From the NCBI GenBank assembly GCA_002503595.1, contig DASC01000129.1:1-16282 (forward strand): a stretch of 16,282 nt of DNA, given 5' to 3'. The notes below the pieces were generated by a model. That model made no database searches. It had not been told where the DNA came from and saw nothing but the letters and a program-made list of their open reading frames with translations. Shown piece by piece: positions 6,785 to 15,250 of the stretch. Each line of letters begins with the position of its first letter. Within the stretch, counting starts at the first letter, position 1. The stretch is from Candidatus Methanogaster sp. UBA203. GTDB taxonomy: Archaea; Halobacteriota; Methanosarcinia; Methanosarcinales; Methanogasteraceae. The translations under genes and the position numbers were made by a program.

Positions 6785-7768
6785 TCACTCCACAATTTCA
6801 TAATATCTAAACTCGACATCTATCTTCTTCTTTGACAGGTTCCTCACAACCAGCGCGTATGAGAACTCGTCACGTTCTCTCTCCACCTGCCACCTCCATT
6901 CGATGGTTGAATCCGGAGTGATCGGGATCACACTGGTCATAAAAAATCGATGTTTGGTGGACGGTTCGGTAAATTCCACCTTCGCTTCAGACCTTGGTCC
7001 TATCTCAGCAGTACCCGAACCTGCCACATTCCGCATCATGGAGATGGATACGGATCCTCTGGCGATCTGATCCCTTCCAACCATGTCGCGGTCCAGTGTT
7101 CCGGTCAGTGTTCCGGAAACATTCAGATCTCCTTTAAGGATGGTGTTTTGGGATAGTACCTCTATTCCCGGTTTCGATCCGCCAACCCCTCGCATCGTTG
7201 GCAATCCGGTGCGATCCGGATGACCTGTCGGAAGTGAAAATGCAATGCTGTTTGCTTCGATATCGCCTCCAACGTTTCCCGCGTGTATGCGATCCGCCGT
7301 ATCTATAGATTCCAACAGATCTTTTTTCCGGTCAAACGTCAGCTTTGCCAGAACGATCTTTATAGGGGGTTCATCTGGCTTTGCCGGGTCATACTCGATA
7401 TGCGGCTCCTCGATGATACGAGTATTCCCTTTTTCGCCTTCCCCTTCTTTAAAGTCGGTTTCGTGTTCGCTGTAGGATATGGTGAGATAGAGCGTTGCCG
7501 CCGTCGATGTAGCGAGATCAACCTCCTTTAATTGATCGACCACGATCTGCCGCCCAAGACTGTCGATAGCCATACCCATACTAACAGTCACATTCTTTTT
7601 GCCGGACTTTTCCACATGGAGGCCCTGTGCGATGCCCCACGTATGGACGTTCCTGTTGTGTACCATGAGCGCATCAACATGATACTGCTGCTCATCCTTG
7701 AAGTCAGATTCGCCCAGCAACTGCCCGGTGAAATAATTCAACCGCTTATCCGCTCTTTTTTCAGCCAT
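6785..7768 (-). CDS. YFTGQLL-type eCIS accessory protein, possibly fibre-like
   Basis: This 327-aa protein begins with a segment I recall from other eCIS loci: RLNYFTGQLLGESDFKDEQQ (9-28) followed by HNRNVHTWGIAQGL (37-50). The rest of the N-terminal half (to about 150) is a beta-rich domain with VSMGMAIDSLGRQIVV. Residues 166-225 are low in hydrophobic core residues and end with NTILKGDLNVSGTLTGTL (208-225), a pattern like phage tail-fibre shaft segments. Residues 250-327 form a final beta domain. It follows the tail protein I gene by 19 bp, with a strong GGAGGAG site. Position at the baseplate end of the operon suggests an exterior or receptor-contact part, but no biochemical role can be read from sequence. 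A fibre role is inference. Confidence 0.6.
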   Translation of the reverse strand: MAEKRADKRLNYFTGQLLGESDFKDEQQYHVDALMVHNRNVHTWGIAQGLHVEKSGKKNVTVSMGMAIDSLGRQIVVDQLKEVDLATSTAATLYLTISYSEHETDFKEGEGEKGNTRIIEEPHIEYDPAKPDEPPIKIVLAKLTFDRKKDLLESIDTADRIHAGNVGGDIEANSIAFSLPTGHPDRTGLPTMRGVGGSKPGIEVLSQNTILKGDLNVSGTLTGTLDRDMVGRDQIARGSVSISMMRNVAGSGTAEIGPRSEAKVEFTEPSTKHRFFMTSVIPITPDSTIEWRWQVERERDEFSYALVVRNLSKKKIDVEFRYYEIVE

Positions 7769-7787
7769 TATATACTCCTCCTATCAT

Positions 7788-8822
7788 CTATAACAATGTA
7801 TTCTCTCCAACATTCGAATTGACACCCACCGTCATCAGGGGTTGTGTCATCTTCAACCAGTAATCCGTATGCACTGGTTTTTCGGAATCTATAATCTCCT
7901 CAATAGCTCTCTTCTTATCCTTCCACGATCTGATATCAGAAACACGAATCTCTTTTATACTGTGTACGGTAAGCTTTCCGCTATGCCACTTAACGTCCAA
8001 TTCGTGGGCGGTTCCATCGATTGTGAGGACCGCTCTCTTCTTCGAGTCGTCAAGCACTATTCCAGCTGAACTTTCGTATCCCTCGATGCGGATCGTTTTA
8101 CCATCTTCGGATTTGTGAATATCTGCCCCGTCTGCCCAGCAAACACCGTAATCATCTCTGAGGCAGTTTATGAGCACATCACTATCACCCCCTGGGACAC
8201 GATCCCAGTCGAAGAGATACGTCACATCCACGTTAACGATAAAGAAATATGGCGGAAATCCACCTATTCTGGAGTTCTTTCCGACATGCGATGTAATCCC
8301 GATCTGAAACGGATCTACTTCGTCAACAATGGCCACACGTTTGCCCACATATATTTTCAGATACTCTTCAAGCCCTGTTTTTGTTCCGCGCATCCGGTAG
8401 ATCGGGAGTATCCTTGCGATAACCTCTCTCTTCGTCTCAAGTTCCCAGTCCTCTTTCAGGACAAGAGCAGTCCAGCCTGCCATCCACCGTAGAAACTCAT
8501 CCATAAACTCGTCGGCAGCCACATCATGCCTGAAATATTTACTGAAGGTGCTCTTTTCATCTGATGACAGGGGTGACAGGAACGTATCTTCCGTAGCACC
8601 AAACAGAAATGAAAATCCGGGATGGAAAATATCTGAAATAATATCAAGAGTCTCTAAAATACCTTTTTTTCCCTCAATCTCACCATCATCAATCCCGCTC
8701 AATATTTTTTCAAATATCCTGAGATATCGACTTATAAGCGGATCGTCCCCTCCTTCTACCACCTGCTGAAACACTGATGGAAGATAGTGCATATACCGGC
8801 TCCCTGATCTCGCGTGATTCAT
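7788..8822 (-). CDS. Tail protein I-like baseplate protein with inserted domain
   Basis: This 344-aa protein resembles the phage P2 gpI / putative tail protein family of eCIS and contractile tails, which closes the baseplate wedge. Matching features: MHYLPSVFQQ near the start, SRYLRIFEKILSGIDD (31-46), FLRWMAGWTALVL (110-122), and RMRGTKTGLEEYLKIYVG (143-160), the most conserved family segment, then IVDEVDPFQIG. The family's final EKPVHTDYWLKM occurs at 314-325. Between them, residues about 203-302 form a beta-rich insert with GVCWADGADIHKSEDGKTIR and IVLDDSKKRAVLTIDG, which I do not recognise. The ATG overlaps the previous stop (ATGA), with GGAGG seven bases upstream. Confidence 0.85.
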   Translation of the reverse strand: MNHARSGSRYMHYLPSVFQQVVEGGDDPLISRYLRIFEKILSGIDDGEIEGKKGILETLDIISDIFHPGFSFLFGATEDTFLSPLSSDEKSTFSKYFRHDVAADEFMDEFLRWMAGWTALVLKEDWELETKREVIARILPIYRMRGTKTGLEEYLKIYVGKRVAIVDEVDPFQIGITSHVGKNSRIGGFPPYFFIVNVDVTYLFDWDRVPGGDSDVLINCLRDDYGVCWADGADIHKSEDGKTIRIEGYESSAGIVLDDSKKRAVLTIDGTAHELDVKWHSGKLTVHSIKEIRVSDIRSWKDKKRAIEEIIDSEKPVHTDYWLKMTQPLMTVGVNSNVGENTLL

Positions 8823-9730
8823 TCCTCGTCCTCCTTTACAACCTCAATATTGATAGAAACAACGTTTACAAGCCCGTCTATCTTTTTAACGTTCATTTCG
8901 CCACGATCAAATCGTACCAGTTCGGACTGCCTGACACCGCCAGTCTCTTCGACGATCTGAGCAATCTCATACACGGTAAGCGGCCTCCCGTATGACCACC
9001 CCGTACCCTCGTCTCCACCGACAAATGGATCAAGATGCTTCAAAATCCTGTCGCGTACATTCTTCTCCACCTTTTTTGGAGTTGCATAGTGGTAGCACAC
9101 CACTCTGATATCTACGGCAACATCCGTATAAACAGGTCTTTTAACCTCGATTATCGTTCCGATAAGTTTTCTTGGAGTTAAGTAGTCTGTAACCACCTGC
9201 GTAAGTTCTTCATACCCCTCGCCACTCTCAGACACGATCACTATCTCAACCTTTTCATTATCACTGGACCTGTAAATGATTGCTCTCCTGACTTCATCTG
9301 CAGCTTCGATGGCAAGCTGGCAAAAGTCGTCCTCTGTCACCGCCCTGTACCGCGATTTCAAAAAACGTAGAGCCGCTTCTTTGATCTCTGCGATGCTTTT
9401 GTTATCCCCTTCCTCGATCTCCTTTAAGAATTCAAGGATTTGTCTGTGGTATCTGTAGATACCCGGGTCATTTAGCATGCGATCCACTTCAGCGACACCT
9501 GACGCACCTGCTACCAATCGCAGGAAGTTGACATAAGACTCCTCTGGTATCCTGTTAATCCTGTACAGTGTCGTCTCCTCGATCCAGGAAAGTAATTCAA
9601 GAATGGTGATGCCAGGATCTGACGGATTATGGTTTGTCCATTTGTCCGTATACTTAGGGATGGACGCAATCATCTCACCTAATATATCGTCATAAGTTCT
9701 TGTATCCCGGTCTGGTAGTTGAATCGTCAT
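8819..9730 (-). CDS. Compact second baseplate J-like protein
   Basis: This 303-aa protein combines two conserved ends of the long eCIS wedge proteins with almost nothing between. The N-terminal part has the DPGITILELLSWIEE motif (38-52) followed by LYRINRIPEESYVNFLRL, the usual start of an Afp12-type wedge protein. The C-terminal part is the baseplate J tail: YRAVTEDDFCQLA (128-140), LTPRKLIGTIIEV, and GTGWSYGRPLTVYEIAQIVE (242-261). The joining segment (about 80-120) is a charged helix. Such proteins can be several hundred residues longer in other systems, as I recall, so this looks like a minimal wedge arm. It starts 3 bp after the large J gene stop with GAGGG as binding site, and its stop overlaps the next ATG (ATGA). 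Confidence 0.85.
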   Translation of the reverse strand: MTIQLPDRDTRTYDDILGEMIASIPKYTDKWTNHNPSDPGITILELLSWIEETTLYRINRIPEESYVNFLRLVAGASGVAEVDRMLNDPGIYRYHRQILEFLKEIEEGDNKSIAEIKEAALRFLKSRYRAVTEDDFCQLAIEAADEVRRAIIYRSSDNEKVEIVIVSESGEGYEELTQVVTDYLTPRKLIGTIIEVKRPVYTDVAVDIRVVCYHYATPKKVEKNVRDRILKHLDPFVGGDEGTGWSYGRPLTVYEIAQIVEETGGVRQSELVRFDRGEMNVKKIDGLVNVVSINIEVVKEDEE

Positions 9731-9733
9731 CGT

Positions 9734-12700
9734 TTAGCCCTCGATCTCCACACTGATCTCGCCAGCGTATGGCAGCGCGTTATCTTCGATGGGTAGTTGT
9801 TCTATCCCGGTCGCCTCGGCTCCTGTTGCTCCTTTTACTTCCACACCATCCGGCACCGTCTTCGTTAGCACGATTCTTTTAACATAATCCACTCCGTTTG
9901 TTCCCTCAATCACGGCAGCCAGCTGTGAGATGTAAACATTCTCTCCGAAATCCCAGCCTTTGCCCATCTGCCCTCCCTTCAATGGATGCAGAAATGTTGT
10001 TATTCTCTCCTTTATCCGTTTTGAAACGATATTTGTTTCGCCTATAGATACCGGCTTAACACTCACACGCACGTTGACTTTTGTGTAATCGGGACCAACT
10101 ACCCCTATTCGGTCAGTAATCGTCAAAAAAGCCCGATCTTTCAGATAATGTTCAACCAGGTCCAGAAGACTTGCATCAGGAAGTGGGGTGGCACCCTCGC
10201 ATACCGGAACAATGATGACCGTTACCATGCCATTTGCTACCATGCACTTTGCCCTTGCCACATACTGCGAAACCTCCTCTGCGAGCCACTCAAAATCCTC
10301 CATGGTAACAGCACGGTTTCTGTTTTTGATCGTATGTGGACCCCGGTTGAGCATACTATCGAGAGTTTCATGGTTCATCCCGCCTGATGATGGAACATGA
10401 TTGGTCACACTGTCGATGTTTGGAATCGCTTTTTTAAGCGACGTGACCACCCCCACCCCCATTTCGCCTCGTGTGCCACCACCACTCCTGTATCGCTGTG
10501 CAACGATGTTGTTCATCCCTTTCGGTGGCACCATCCCCCTTGATCCATCCCCAAATGTTATCGTTCCATTCGCTCGATCCAGGATGTAATGCCTGCTTAA
10601 TGGACCTGATAGGGAAAAATTCCTCACTTCATCCCATCTGACCCATACTTCCTTCACCTCGCCGGATTCTTCCACGATCATCAGAGCATTTTCACCCCCA
10701 CTGGATTCTATGGCATTCATCTCATCTCTGGAAGGGATGTCGAGCTCTTTTACTTCGATGGTCTGCCCTTCGAGCAAGGGCTTATTCGAAAAAGCGAGTG
10801 TGCGATCAGGTTCCCCATTCCCGGAACCAAGAACCTCCCCCATTATCGTCACATTGTTCAAAGCTTGAACAGTGTTTGGGAAGATGCCTTTTAATCCGGG
10901 GCACGATACCCAGGTTCCATCGTTAATCCCCACTCTGATCCAGTACCTAGCCCTTTCAAACTCAGAAGTCTTCTTAATCTCCGGAGGAACAATAAAACGT
11001 ACGATTCCAGCCGTTCTGAAGGAATCTGTCTCATCCTCGACATTAAAGTCCTCCCAAAACGTGCCGTTGTAATACGCCCATGCAAGACTGTTTGCTTCGT
11101 CTTCCGGTTTGAAATCCCCATGATGATCCGGATCTTTGATTCTTACCGGGTTTTCACCGTAGAGTGTCTCTTTAACCGCAAAAAAAAGTGTTATGGGGGT
11201 GTTTGACACGTTTTCCTCAAATCCCATGTACAGAGCGGGCATCTCCCCGGACGTTAACATGTATGGTTCTTCCGGATCCGTTAAGAGTATGTCTTTGCAT
11301 CGGAAATTGTTGATCGCCTTTACCGTTTCAGGTTCTACGTCTGTATAACTGTATGAAATCTTTATAGACTGCATGAATGGTGGTCTAAACGCGGGCGGTT
11401 CATATTCAAGCCCGAATGTAACACCATCCATAGCGTCTCTGACCATCTTCTCGGGTTTTTTCAGTTTGCTGGAGAGCTTTTCTACGATGTTATCGATCTT
11501 CGTTGTTTCAAGTTTTCCCGCGGTTCCGTAAGTCCGGTCCGATATAATCCTTGCTCGTACCCACCTACTTAACACCCCGTTGATTTCCATAGCTGGTATG
11601 TGCGGGCATGATCCTATTACGACCCGATCGGATTTCGTAAAAGATCCGGTTCTGTCCGTAACCTCCAGTGCACCCCATCCCCTGCCATTCCAGTATTCCC
11701 ACCGGAGTGTGACCACAGTATCTTTGATTTCAGTCTCAAGTTCAATGTCCAGTGTTATTTCAGACCCTTTTTTTGAAAACGTTTCGTCTGAACCGAGGTA
11801 GAACGCGTCATTTCTTCTCGGTTCGTTTCCGAATGGATAAAAACCTTTTTTCACCTCTGCCGGAACATTATTGAAGAACACTGCCTCTGGTAAGATATCT
11901 TCAACGGTTGCATCCACAGATATCCTTGAAATCGTGGGGAGTTTCGCACCTTTAACGACCATACCATCCTGTGGTCTGACCAGCAACCAGAAATTCTCTT
12001 TTCCCCCAATTAAAGACCGTTTCAGCCTTCGAATAGGAATTGTTATGGCAAGCCCACCATCAGGAGATATATCTCCGAAATCAGGATGGTTAACACAGTT
12101 GCCCATACCATCACGCCATCGGCTGAAATACCCAGGCGTGATGTCAGACCCTTCGATATGGATCGTTAACTCTGAAGGCGGTCTGCGTATGTCCAGCATG
12201 GCATTATCACCGATGCAGAGTATGTGATCGAAGGACCTCTCGCCCACATCGCTACCAAATACCAGGAATCCATCCTCATTATCATCGTTACCAGACACAA
12301 CCGCTGAATGATCTGTGTACGCGTCTTTCCAGGGATTGAGTGATAGAACAGCACTGGGTCTGGCTGCAACCACACTAAGACTCTGTACTGTCTCAAAGAT
12401 CACGTCAGGGTCCTCTGATGACGCTATCCGTGTGCGTGCAGGAATATATGCACCTCTTGAACCCTCTGCTAAATAGAACGTCAACGGAACACGCGACGGT
12501 CTGGCAGGCAGCGGATCTATCCCTGCGAAGTCGAGGAAGGCGAGACTATGATTTTCTGGTATTTTGTTGAACTGATTTATCAGAAACTCCATCCTCTTTG
12601 AAAAGAGTTTTAAAATTACCAGACCCAGGTCATCCGGGTTGAAATAGTCTGCATCATCATCCGGAATATCCAGTTCAGAGCAGTAACTTCTCGCAAGTTC

Positions 12701-12763
12701 CAGTGCCTGCCTGTAGATATCTTCAGAAGTTCTGCTGTCCAGCACGGGTGTCTTGATCGCCAT
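9734..12763 (-). CDS. Large baseplate J-like wedge protein (Afp11/gp6-like)
   Basis: This 1009-aa protein is the main wedge component of the baseplate, equivalent to Afp11. The N-terminal 130 residues (including DLGLVILKLFSKRMEFLI and YIPARTRIAS) are typical of eCIS J proteins. The middle holds two related beta modules, about 307-413 and 501-618, each with an FYLG/LYMG segment, a WxYxNGxxW motif (WEYWNGRGW at 355-363 and WAYYNGTFW at 562-570), a T(G/D)SF step and a W-(V/I)-R strand. Residues 728-968 form the baseplate J core: ITFGDGSRGMVP, YRSGGGTRGEMGVG, NRNRAVTMEDFEWLA and GWDFGENVYISQLAAVIEGTNGV (written as a spaced motif: GWDFG, then YISQ, then VIEGTNGV). Length is normal for the family. 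SD GGGAGGGAG precedes the ATG. Confidence 0.92.
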   Translation of the reverse strand: MAIKTPVLDSRTSEDIYRQALELARSYCSELDIPDDDADYFNPDDLGLVILKLFSKRMEFLINQFNKIPENHSLAFLDFAGIDPLPARPSRVPLTFYLAEGSRGAYIPARTRIASSEDPDVIFETVQSLSVVAARPSAVLSLNPWKDAYTDHSAVVSGNDDNEDGFLVFGSDVGERSFDHILCIGDNAMLDIRRPPSELTIHIEGSDITPGYFSRWRDGMGNCVNHPDFGDISPDGGLAITIPIRRLKRSLIGGKENFWLLVRPQDGMVVKGAKLPTISRISVDATVEDILPEAVFFNNVPAEVKKGFYPFGNEPRRNDAFYLGSDETFSKKGSEITLDIELETEIKDTVVTLRWEYWNGRGWGALEVTDRTGSFTKSDRVVIGSCPHIPAMEINGVLSRWVRARIISDRTYGTAGKLETTKIDNIVEKLSSKLKKPEKMVRDAMDGVTFGLEYEPPAFRPPFMQSIKISYSYTDVEPETVKAINNFRCKDILLTDPEEPYMLTSGEMPALYMGFEENVSNTPITLFFAVKETLYGENPVRIKDPDHHGDFKPEDEANSLAWAYYNGTFWEDFNVEDETDSFRTAGIVRFIVPPEIKKTSEFERARYWIRVGINDGTWVSCPGLKGIFPNTVQALNNVTIMGEVLGSGNGEPDRTLAFSNKPLLEGQTIEVKELDIPSRDEMNAIESSGGENALMIVEESGEVKEVWVRWDEVRNFSLSGPLSRHYILDRANGTITFGDGSRGMVPPKGMNNIVAQRYRSGGGTRGEMGVGVVTSLKKAIPNIDSVTNHVPSSGGMNHETLDSMLNRGPHTIKNRNRAVTMEDFEWLAEEVSQYVARAKCMVANGMVTVIIVPVCEGATPLPDASLLDLVEHYLKDRAFLTITDRIGVVGPDYTKVNVRVSVKPVSIGETNIVSKRIKERITTFLHPLKGGQMGKGWDFGENVYISQLAAVIEGTNGVDYVKRIVLTKTVPDGVEVKGATGAEATGIEQLPIEDNALPYAGEISVEIEG

Positions 12764-13153
12764 CTACTCCCTCCCGAGATAAAACGGATACACGATGTTG
12801 TATCGCGTGTTTGTCGTGATAATCCGGTACTCGATGCTGATATTCAATTGGTCAGCATCCTTGCTATCAGCATCGGCATCGACACTCATGAGCTCTATCC
12901 TCGGTTCCCATTTCTTCAAAGCTTCTTCGATATAAAATATCGCAAGGGATGCGGTAGACGTATCATTTATTGAAAATCCAAGTTCCTGAATCCCGCATCC
13001 AAAATCAGGACGCATGATCCGCTCTCCTTTTGCCGTACCGAGGATCAACATTATGGATTCCCTGATAGATTCTTCATATCCGGACCAGGCGATCTTTCCA
13101 TCCTCAACCCTCAACGGAAAGCTTAGCCCAACTCCAAGAAAATCTCTTTCCAT
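12764..13153 (-). CDS. gp25-like baseplate wedge protein (Afp9-like)
   Basis: This 129-aa protein carries the gp25/lysozyme-like baseplate signature: FLGVGLSFPL near the start, IRESIMLILGT, then GERIMRPDFGCGI, which is the core family motif. The family joins the wedge to the first sheath ring; despite its name it is not a lysozyme. A GTG at 13162 overlaps the PAAR stop (GTGA) and would add three residues, but it lacks a ribosome binding site. The ATG at 13153 has GGTGA at good spacing and gives the family's usual beginning (MERDFLG), so I prefer it. The stop TAG directly abuts the ATG of the baseplate J gene. Confidence 0.9.
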   Translation of the reverse strand: MERDFLGVGLSFPLRVEDGKIAWSGYEESIRESIMLILGTAKGERIMRPDFGCGIQELGFSINDTSTASLAIFYIEEALKKWEPRIELMSVDADADSKDADQLNISIEYRIITTNTRYNIVYPFYLGRE

Positions 13154-13158
13154 ATATC

Positions 13159-13551
13159 TCACCCGATAAATACTGTTCCTACTGCCATTACAGTTCCGGC
13201 TGGTAGATCCGAAGGATCGTTACATGTCATTGCCATATCGCCACTCCTTGCCGCCATCTTTCCATTTATAGAAACGGTAGCACTGCCCATCTTTATTGTT
13301 CCCTTGTTTGAGGGCGGATTCTGAAACGGACCGCCTTGTGGTATGTGTGGCGGAAGATTTGTTGCAGTTGAATCGGCAGTCGCAGCCGGCATGCCCATGA
13401 TCTTCACATCCTGACTCAGGCCGTTATCTATGATACCTACAAACGGATGCGGTAGCGGTGTTGGCACCGGACCTCCCGGTGACGGTATGTTAACAATATG
13501 TATGTCTGTTGCAATGATTCGATCCCCCTGTTTGGCTGCTGGTAGTCCCAT
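13159..13551 (-). CDS. PAAR-domain spike cap protein
   Basis: This 130-aa protein resembles PAAR-repeat proteins, which fold into a small cone that caps the tip of the gpV spike. Evidence: the start GLPAAKQGDRI, the central GMPAATADSTATNLPPHIPQG, then GTIKMGSATVSINGKMAARS and a final VMAVGTVFIG, the repeated Gly/Pro-rich turns and short strands of the family. Metal-ligand candidates are His34, His69 and Cys110. It lies between the spike gene (2 bp) and the gp25 gene (overlap or near-abutment), the usual place in eCIS clusters. No effector domain is fused to it, so it is probably structural only. Confidence 0.85.
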   Translation of the reverse strand: MGLPAAKQGDRIIATDIHIVNIPSPGGPVPTPLPHPFVGIIDNGLSQDVKIMGMPAATADSTATNLPPHIPQGGPFQNPPSNKGTIKMGSATVSINGKMAARSGDMAMTCNDPSDLPAGTVMAVGTVFIG

Positions 13552-13553
13552 GA

Positions 13554-14189
13554 TTAGTTGATGTTTACTGTTGCCCCTTTGATGTTCATAGTTCCGGATG
13601 CCTTCAGATCCATCCCGGTAGATGCTTCAACTTTTGCTGAAGTCGATGCTTTAACCTCGAAATCCTTTGCGTTTATGCTAACCTTCCCATTTGGTGCGGA
13701 TAGCTCGATATCCTTGTCTGATTTGAAAGAGAGCTTGTTATTCTTTGTATCGATGGTGATTGTATTGTTTCCGGTTTTGTCCGCTATTTCGATTTTCTCC
13801 TCCCCTGCTGTGTCATCAATCGTTATCGTGTGCCCGCTCCTGGATTTGATCATCCGTATATTGTTCTTGCCGTCGTTGTTTGTTTCAGGCGGCAAATCAA
13901 CGCCATTCCACAGCGATCCTATGACATACGGCATATTTATATCGCCATGCTCAAAGACCACAAGTACCTCGTCATCAACCTCTGGCAGAAAGAAGATCCC
14001 GCGTTGGTTGCCTGCCATCGGAGATGTAACTCTCGCCCATGCGGATTCGTCCTCGGTGCTCAGCCATGGAAATTTCAGTTTAACCCTTCCGATCCCGTCA
14101 GGATCTTTATTATTTGTTACAATTCCTACAACAACGCCATGCACTACTGATACATCGCCCCTGTATTCTACAATATCCAGTAAACTCAC
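13554..14189 (-). CDS. Baseplate spike protein, gpV/gp5-like with beta-helix
   Basis: This 211-aa protein is the spike that the sheath drives through the target envelope. Residues 15-95 form the gp5-type OB fold: GVVVGIVTNNKDPDGIGRVK, then FPWLS, SAWARV, GIFFLPEVDDEVLVVFEHGD and PYVIGSLWNG. Residues 110-211 are short alternating repeats (ITIDDTAGE, IEIADKTG, ITIDTKNNK) ending in MNIKGATVNIN, which predict a trimeric beta-helix. The GTG start at 14189 overlaps the stop of the hub gene by 4 bp and has GGAGG eight bases upstream, so translation is coupled. The PAAR gene starts 2 bp after its stop. Together with the preceding gene it equals one VgrG/Afp8 protein. Confidence 0.92.
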   Translation of the reverse strand: MSLLDIVEYRGDVSVVHGVVVGIVTNNKDPDGIGRVKLKFPWLSTEDESAWARVTSPMAGNQRGIFFLPEVDDEVLVVFEHGDINMPYVIGSLWNGVDLPPETNNDGKNNIRMIKSRSGHTITIDDTAGEEKIEIADKTGNNTITIDTKNNKLSFKSDKDIELSAPNGKVSINAKDFEVKASTSAKVEASTGMDLKASGTMNIKGATVNIN

Positions 14190-15238
14190 ACGCCAGTCCT
14201 CCTGACATTAAATGACGTAGTATATCCGGTGTTATCGATCGTGTGGAATGTCGAAGTGACATAGTAGTTGCCGCTGAATCTGCCGAGCCCTGCAAGCTCG
14301 ACAGTCCTGCCAGCCCGGAGTTCAGGGATACCGGTACATCTCCCATTCCCTGTTACGGATTTGACAATATGTGCATTATACATGGCAACGGCAACCTTTT
14401 CCGCGTCGGTTGCATCCAGAAGGTACTCATTTACAACGGCGGACGATGATTCACCAAATGCCGATTCAGTCAGCTCTGCGCCGGTCTTTTCAGCTGCCAT
14501 CTTCGAGACCTCATCGCCCTTACGTGCCGTCGCTGATATTGGTTCTTTCTTCATGAAATCCCATCCCTGCACTGCGATCTCGGTGCCCCTGTATCGGGCA
14601 CTCAATTCAGCAGAAAATTCAATGAGATCGACCTTGTATTCAAGGGTGATAGATGCCGAATCTCCCTCTTTTCCTGGTCTGAAATATAACGTCCTGTCGT
14701 CGACATATACCTCGTATCTGATGCGCCTCGCTCTTTCCAGTAAAAATCCAAGGTCGTTCTGGTTGTTCTGGTATACATGCGGATAGGTAATCCCGGTATT
14801 CGTCACATTCGCGGAAAGCCCCCAGTCGCCAGCGATCATGGATGCTATATCGCTGTCCTTCATATCAGAAAACGTTTGTCTCTTTGTACCGAAACGAAGC
14901 CGATGTAGTCTATCATAACCTCTTACTTCGATAATCGACATATTTTCACCAAAGAAGGGCTCCAGGGAAGTGATCTCGCCAACTATCATCAACACCTCGT
15001 CGTCCATACCCATATACAACTTAACCTCCCTGCCCAGGCTGAACTGCTCAAGGTCTATAAATTTCAGGGTGCATTTTTCAAAATCGTAGGTCGAGAGTTT
15101 GAGAACAAACATGGATGCCGTATTGATCTCTTCTTCGAACCGCACACTCTCAACGGCAGCCAGTGTATCAGCTGAAAGTTCGATGCCGTCAACCTCAATT
15201 TTGAAAGTCGGGACCGTTGAAAGTGTTTTTGCTGACAA
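14186..15238 (-). CDS. Baseplate hub protein, phage late control D (gpD/gp27-like)
   Basis: This 350-aa protein matches the gpD family, which forms the ring at the centre of the baseplate on which the spike sits. Visible features are an N-terminal strand-rich start (TFKIEVDGIELS), the RGYDRLHRLRFGTKRQTF segment (106-123), and the family motif YQNNQNDLGFLLERARRI (156-173) leading into YEVYVDDRTLYFRPG. The end (YYVTSTFHTIDNTGYTTSFN) is the usual last strand pair before a spike domain. The start codon is TTG at 15238, with AGGAG about nine bases upstream and no better start nearby. The stop overlaps the next start in GTGA. In Afp8-type proteins this half is fused to the spike; here it is a separate gene. 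Confidence 0.9.
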   Translation of the reverse strand: MSAKTLSTVPTFKIEVDGIELSADTLAAVESVRFEEEINTASMFVLKLSTYDFEKCTLKFIDLEQFSLGREVKLYMGMDDEVLMIVGEITSLEPFFGENMSIIEVRGYDRLHRLRFGTKRQTFSDMKDSDIASMIAGDWGLSANVTNTGITYPHVYQNNQNDLGFLLERARRIRYEVYVDDRTLYFRPGKEGDSASITLEYKVDLIEFSAELSARYRGTEIAVQGWDFMKKEPISATARKGDEVSKMAAEKTGAELTESAFGESSSAVVNEYLLDATDAEKVAVAMYNAHIVKSVTGNGRCTGIPELRAGRTVELAGLGRFSGNYYVTSTFHTIDNTGYTTSFNVRRTGV

Positions 15239-15250
15239 AAGTGTAGACTC

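Noticed and set aside
13558..14205. 215-codon open frame on the plus strand
   Set aside because: Antisense to the spike gene, Ser/Pro-rich by reverse reading of beta-repeat codons; the minus frame has clear gpV motifs.
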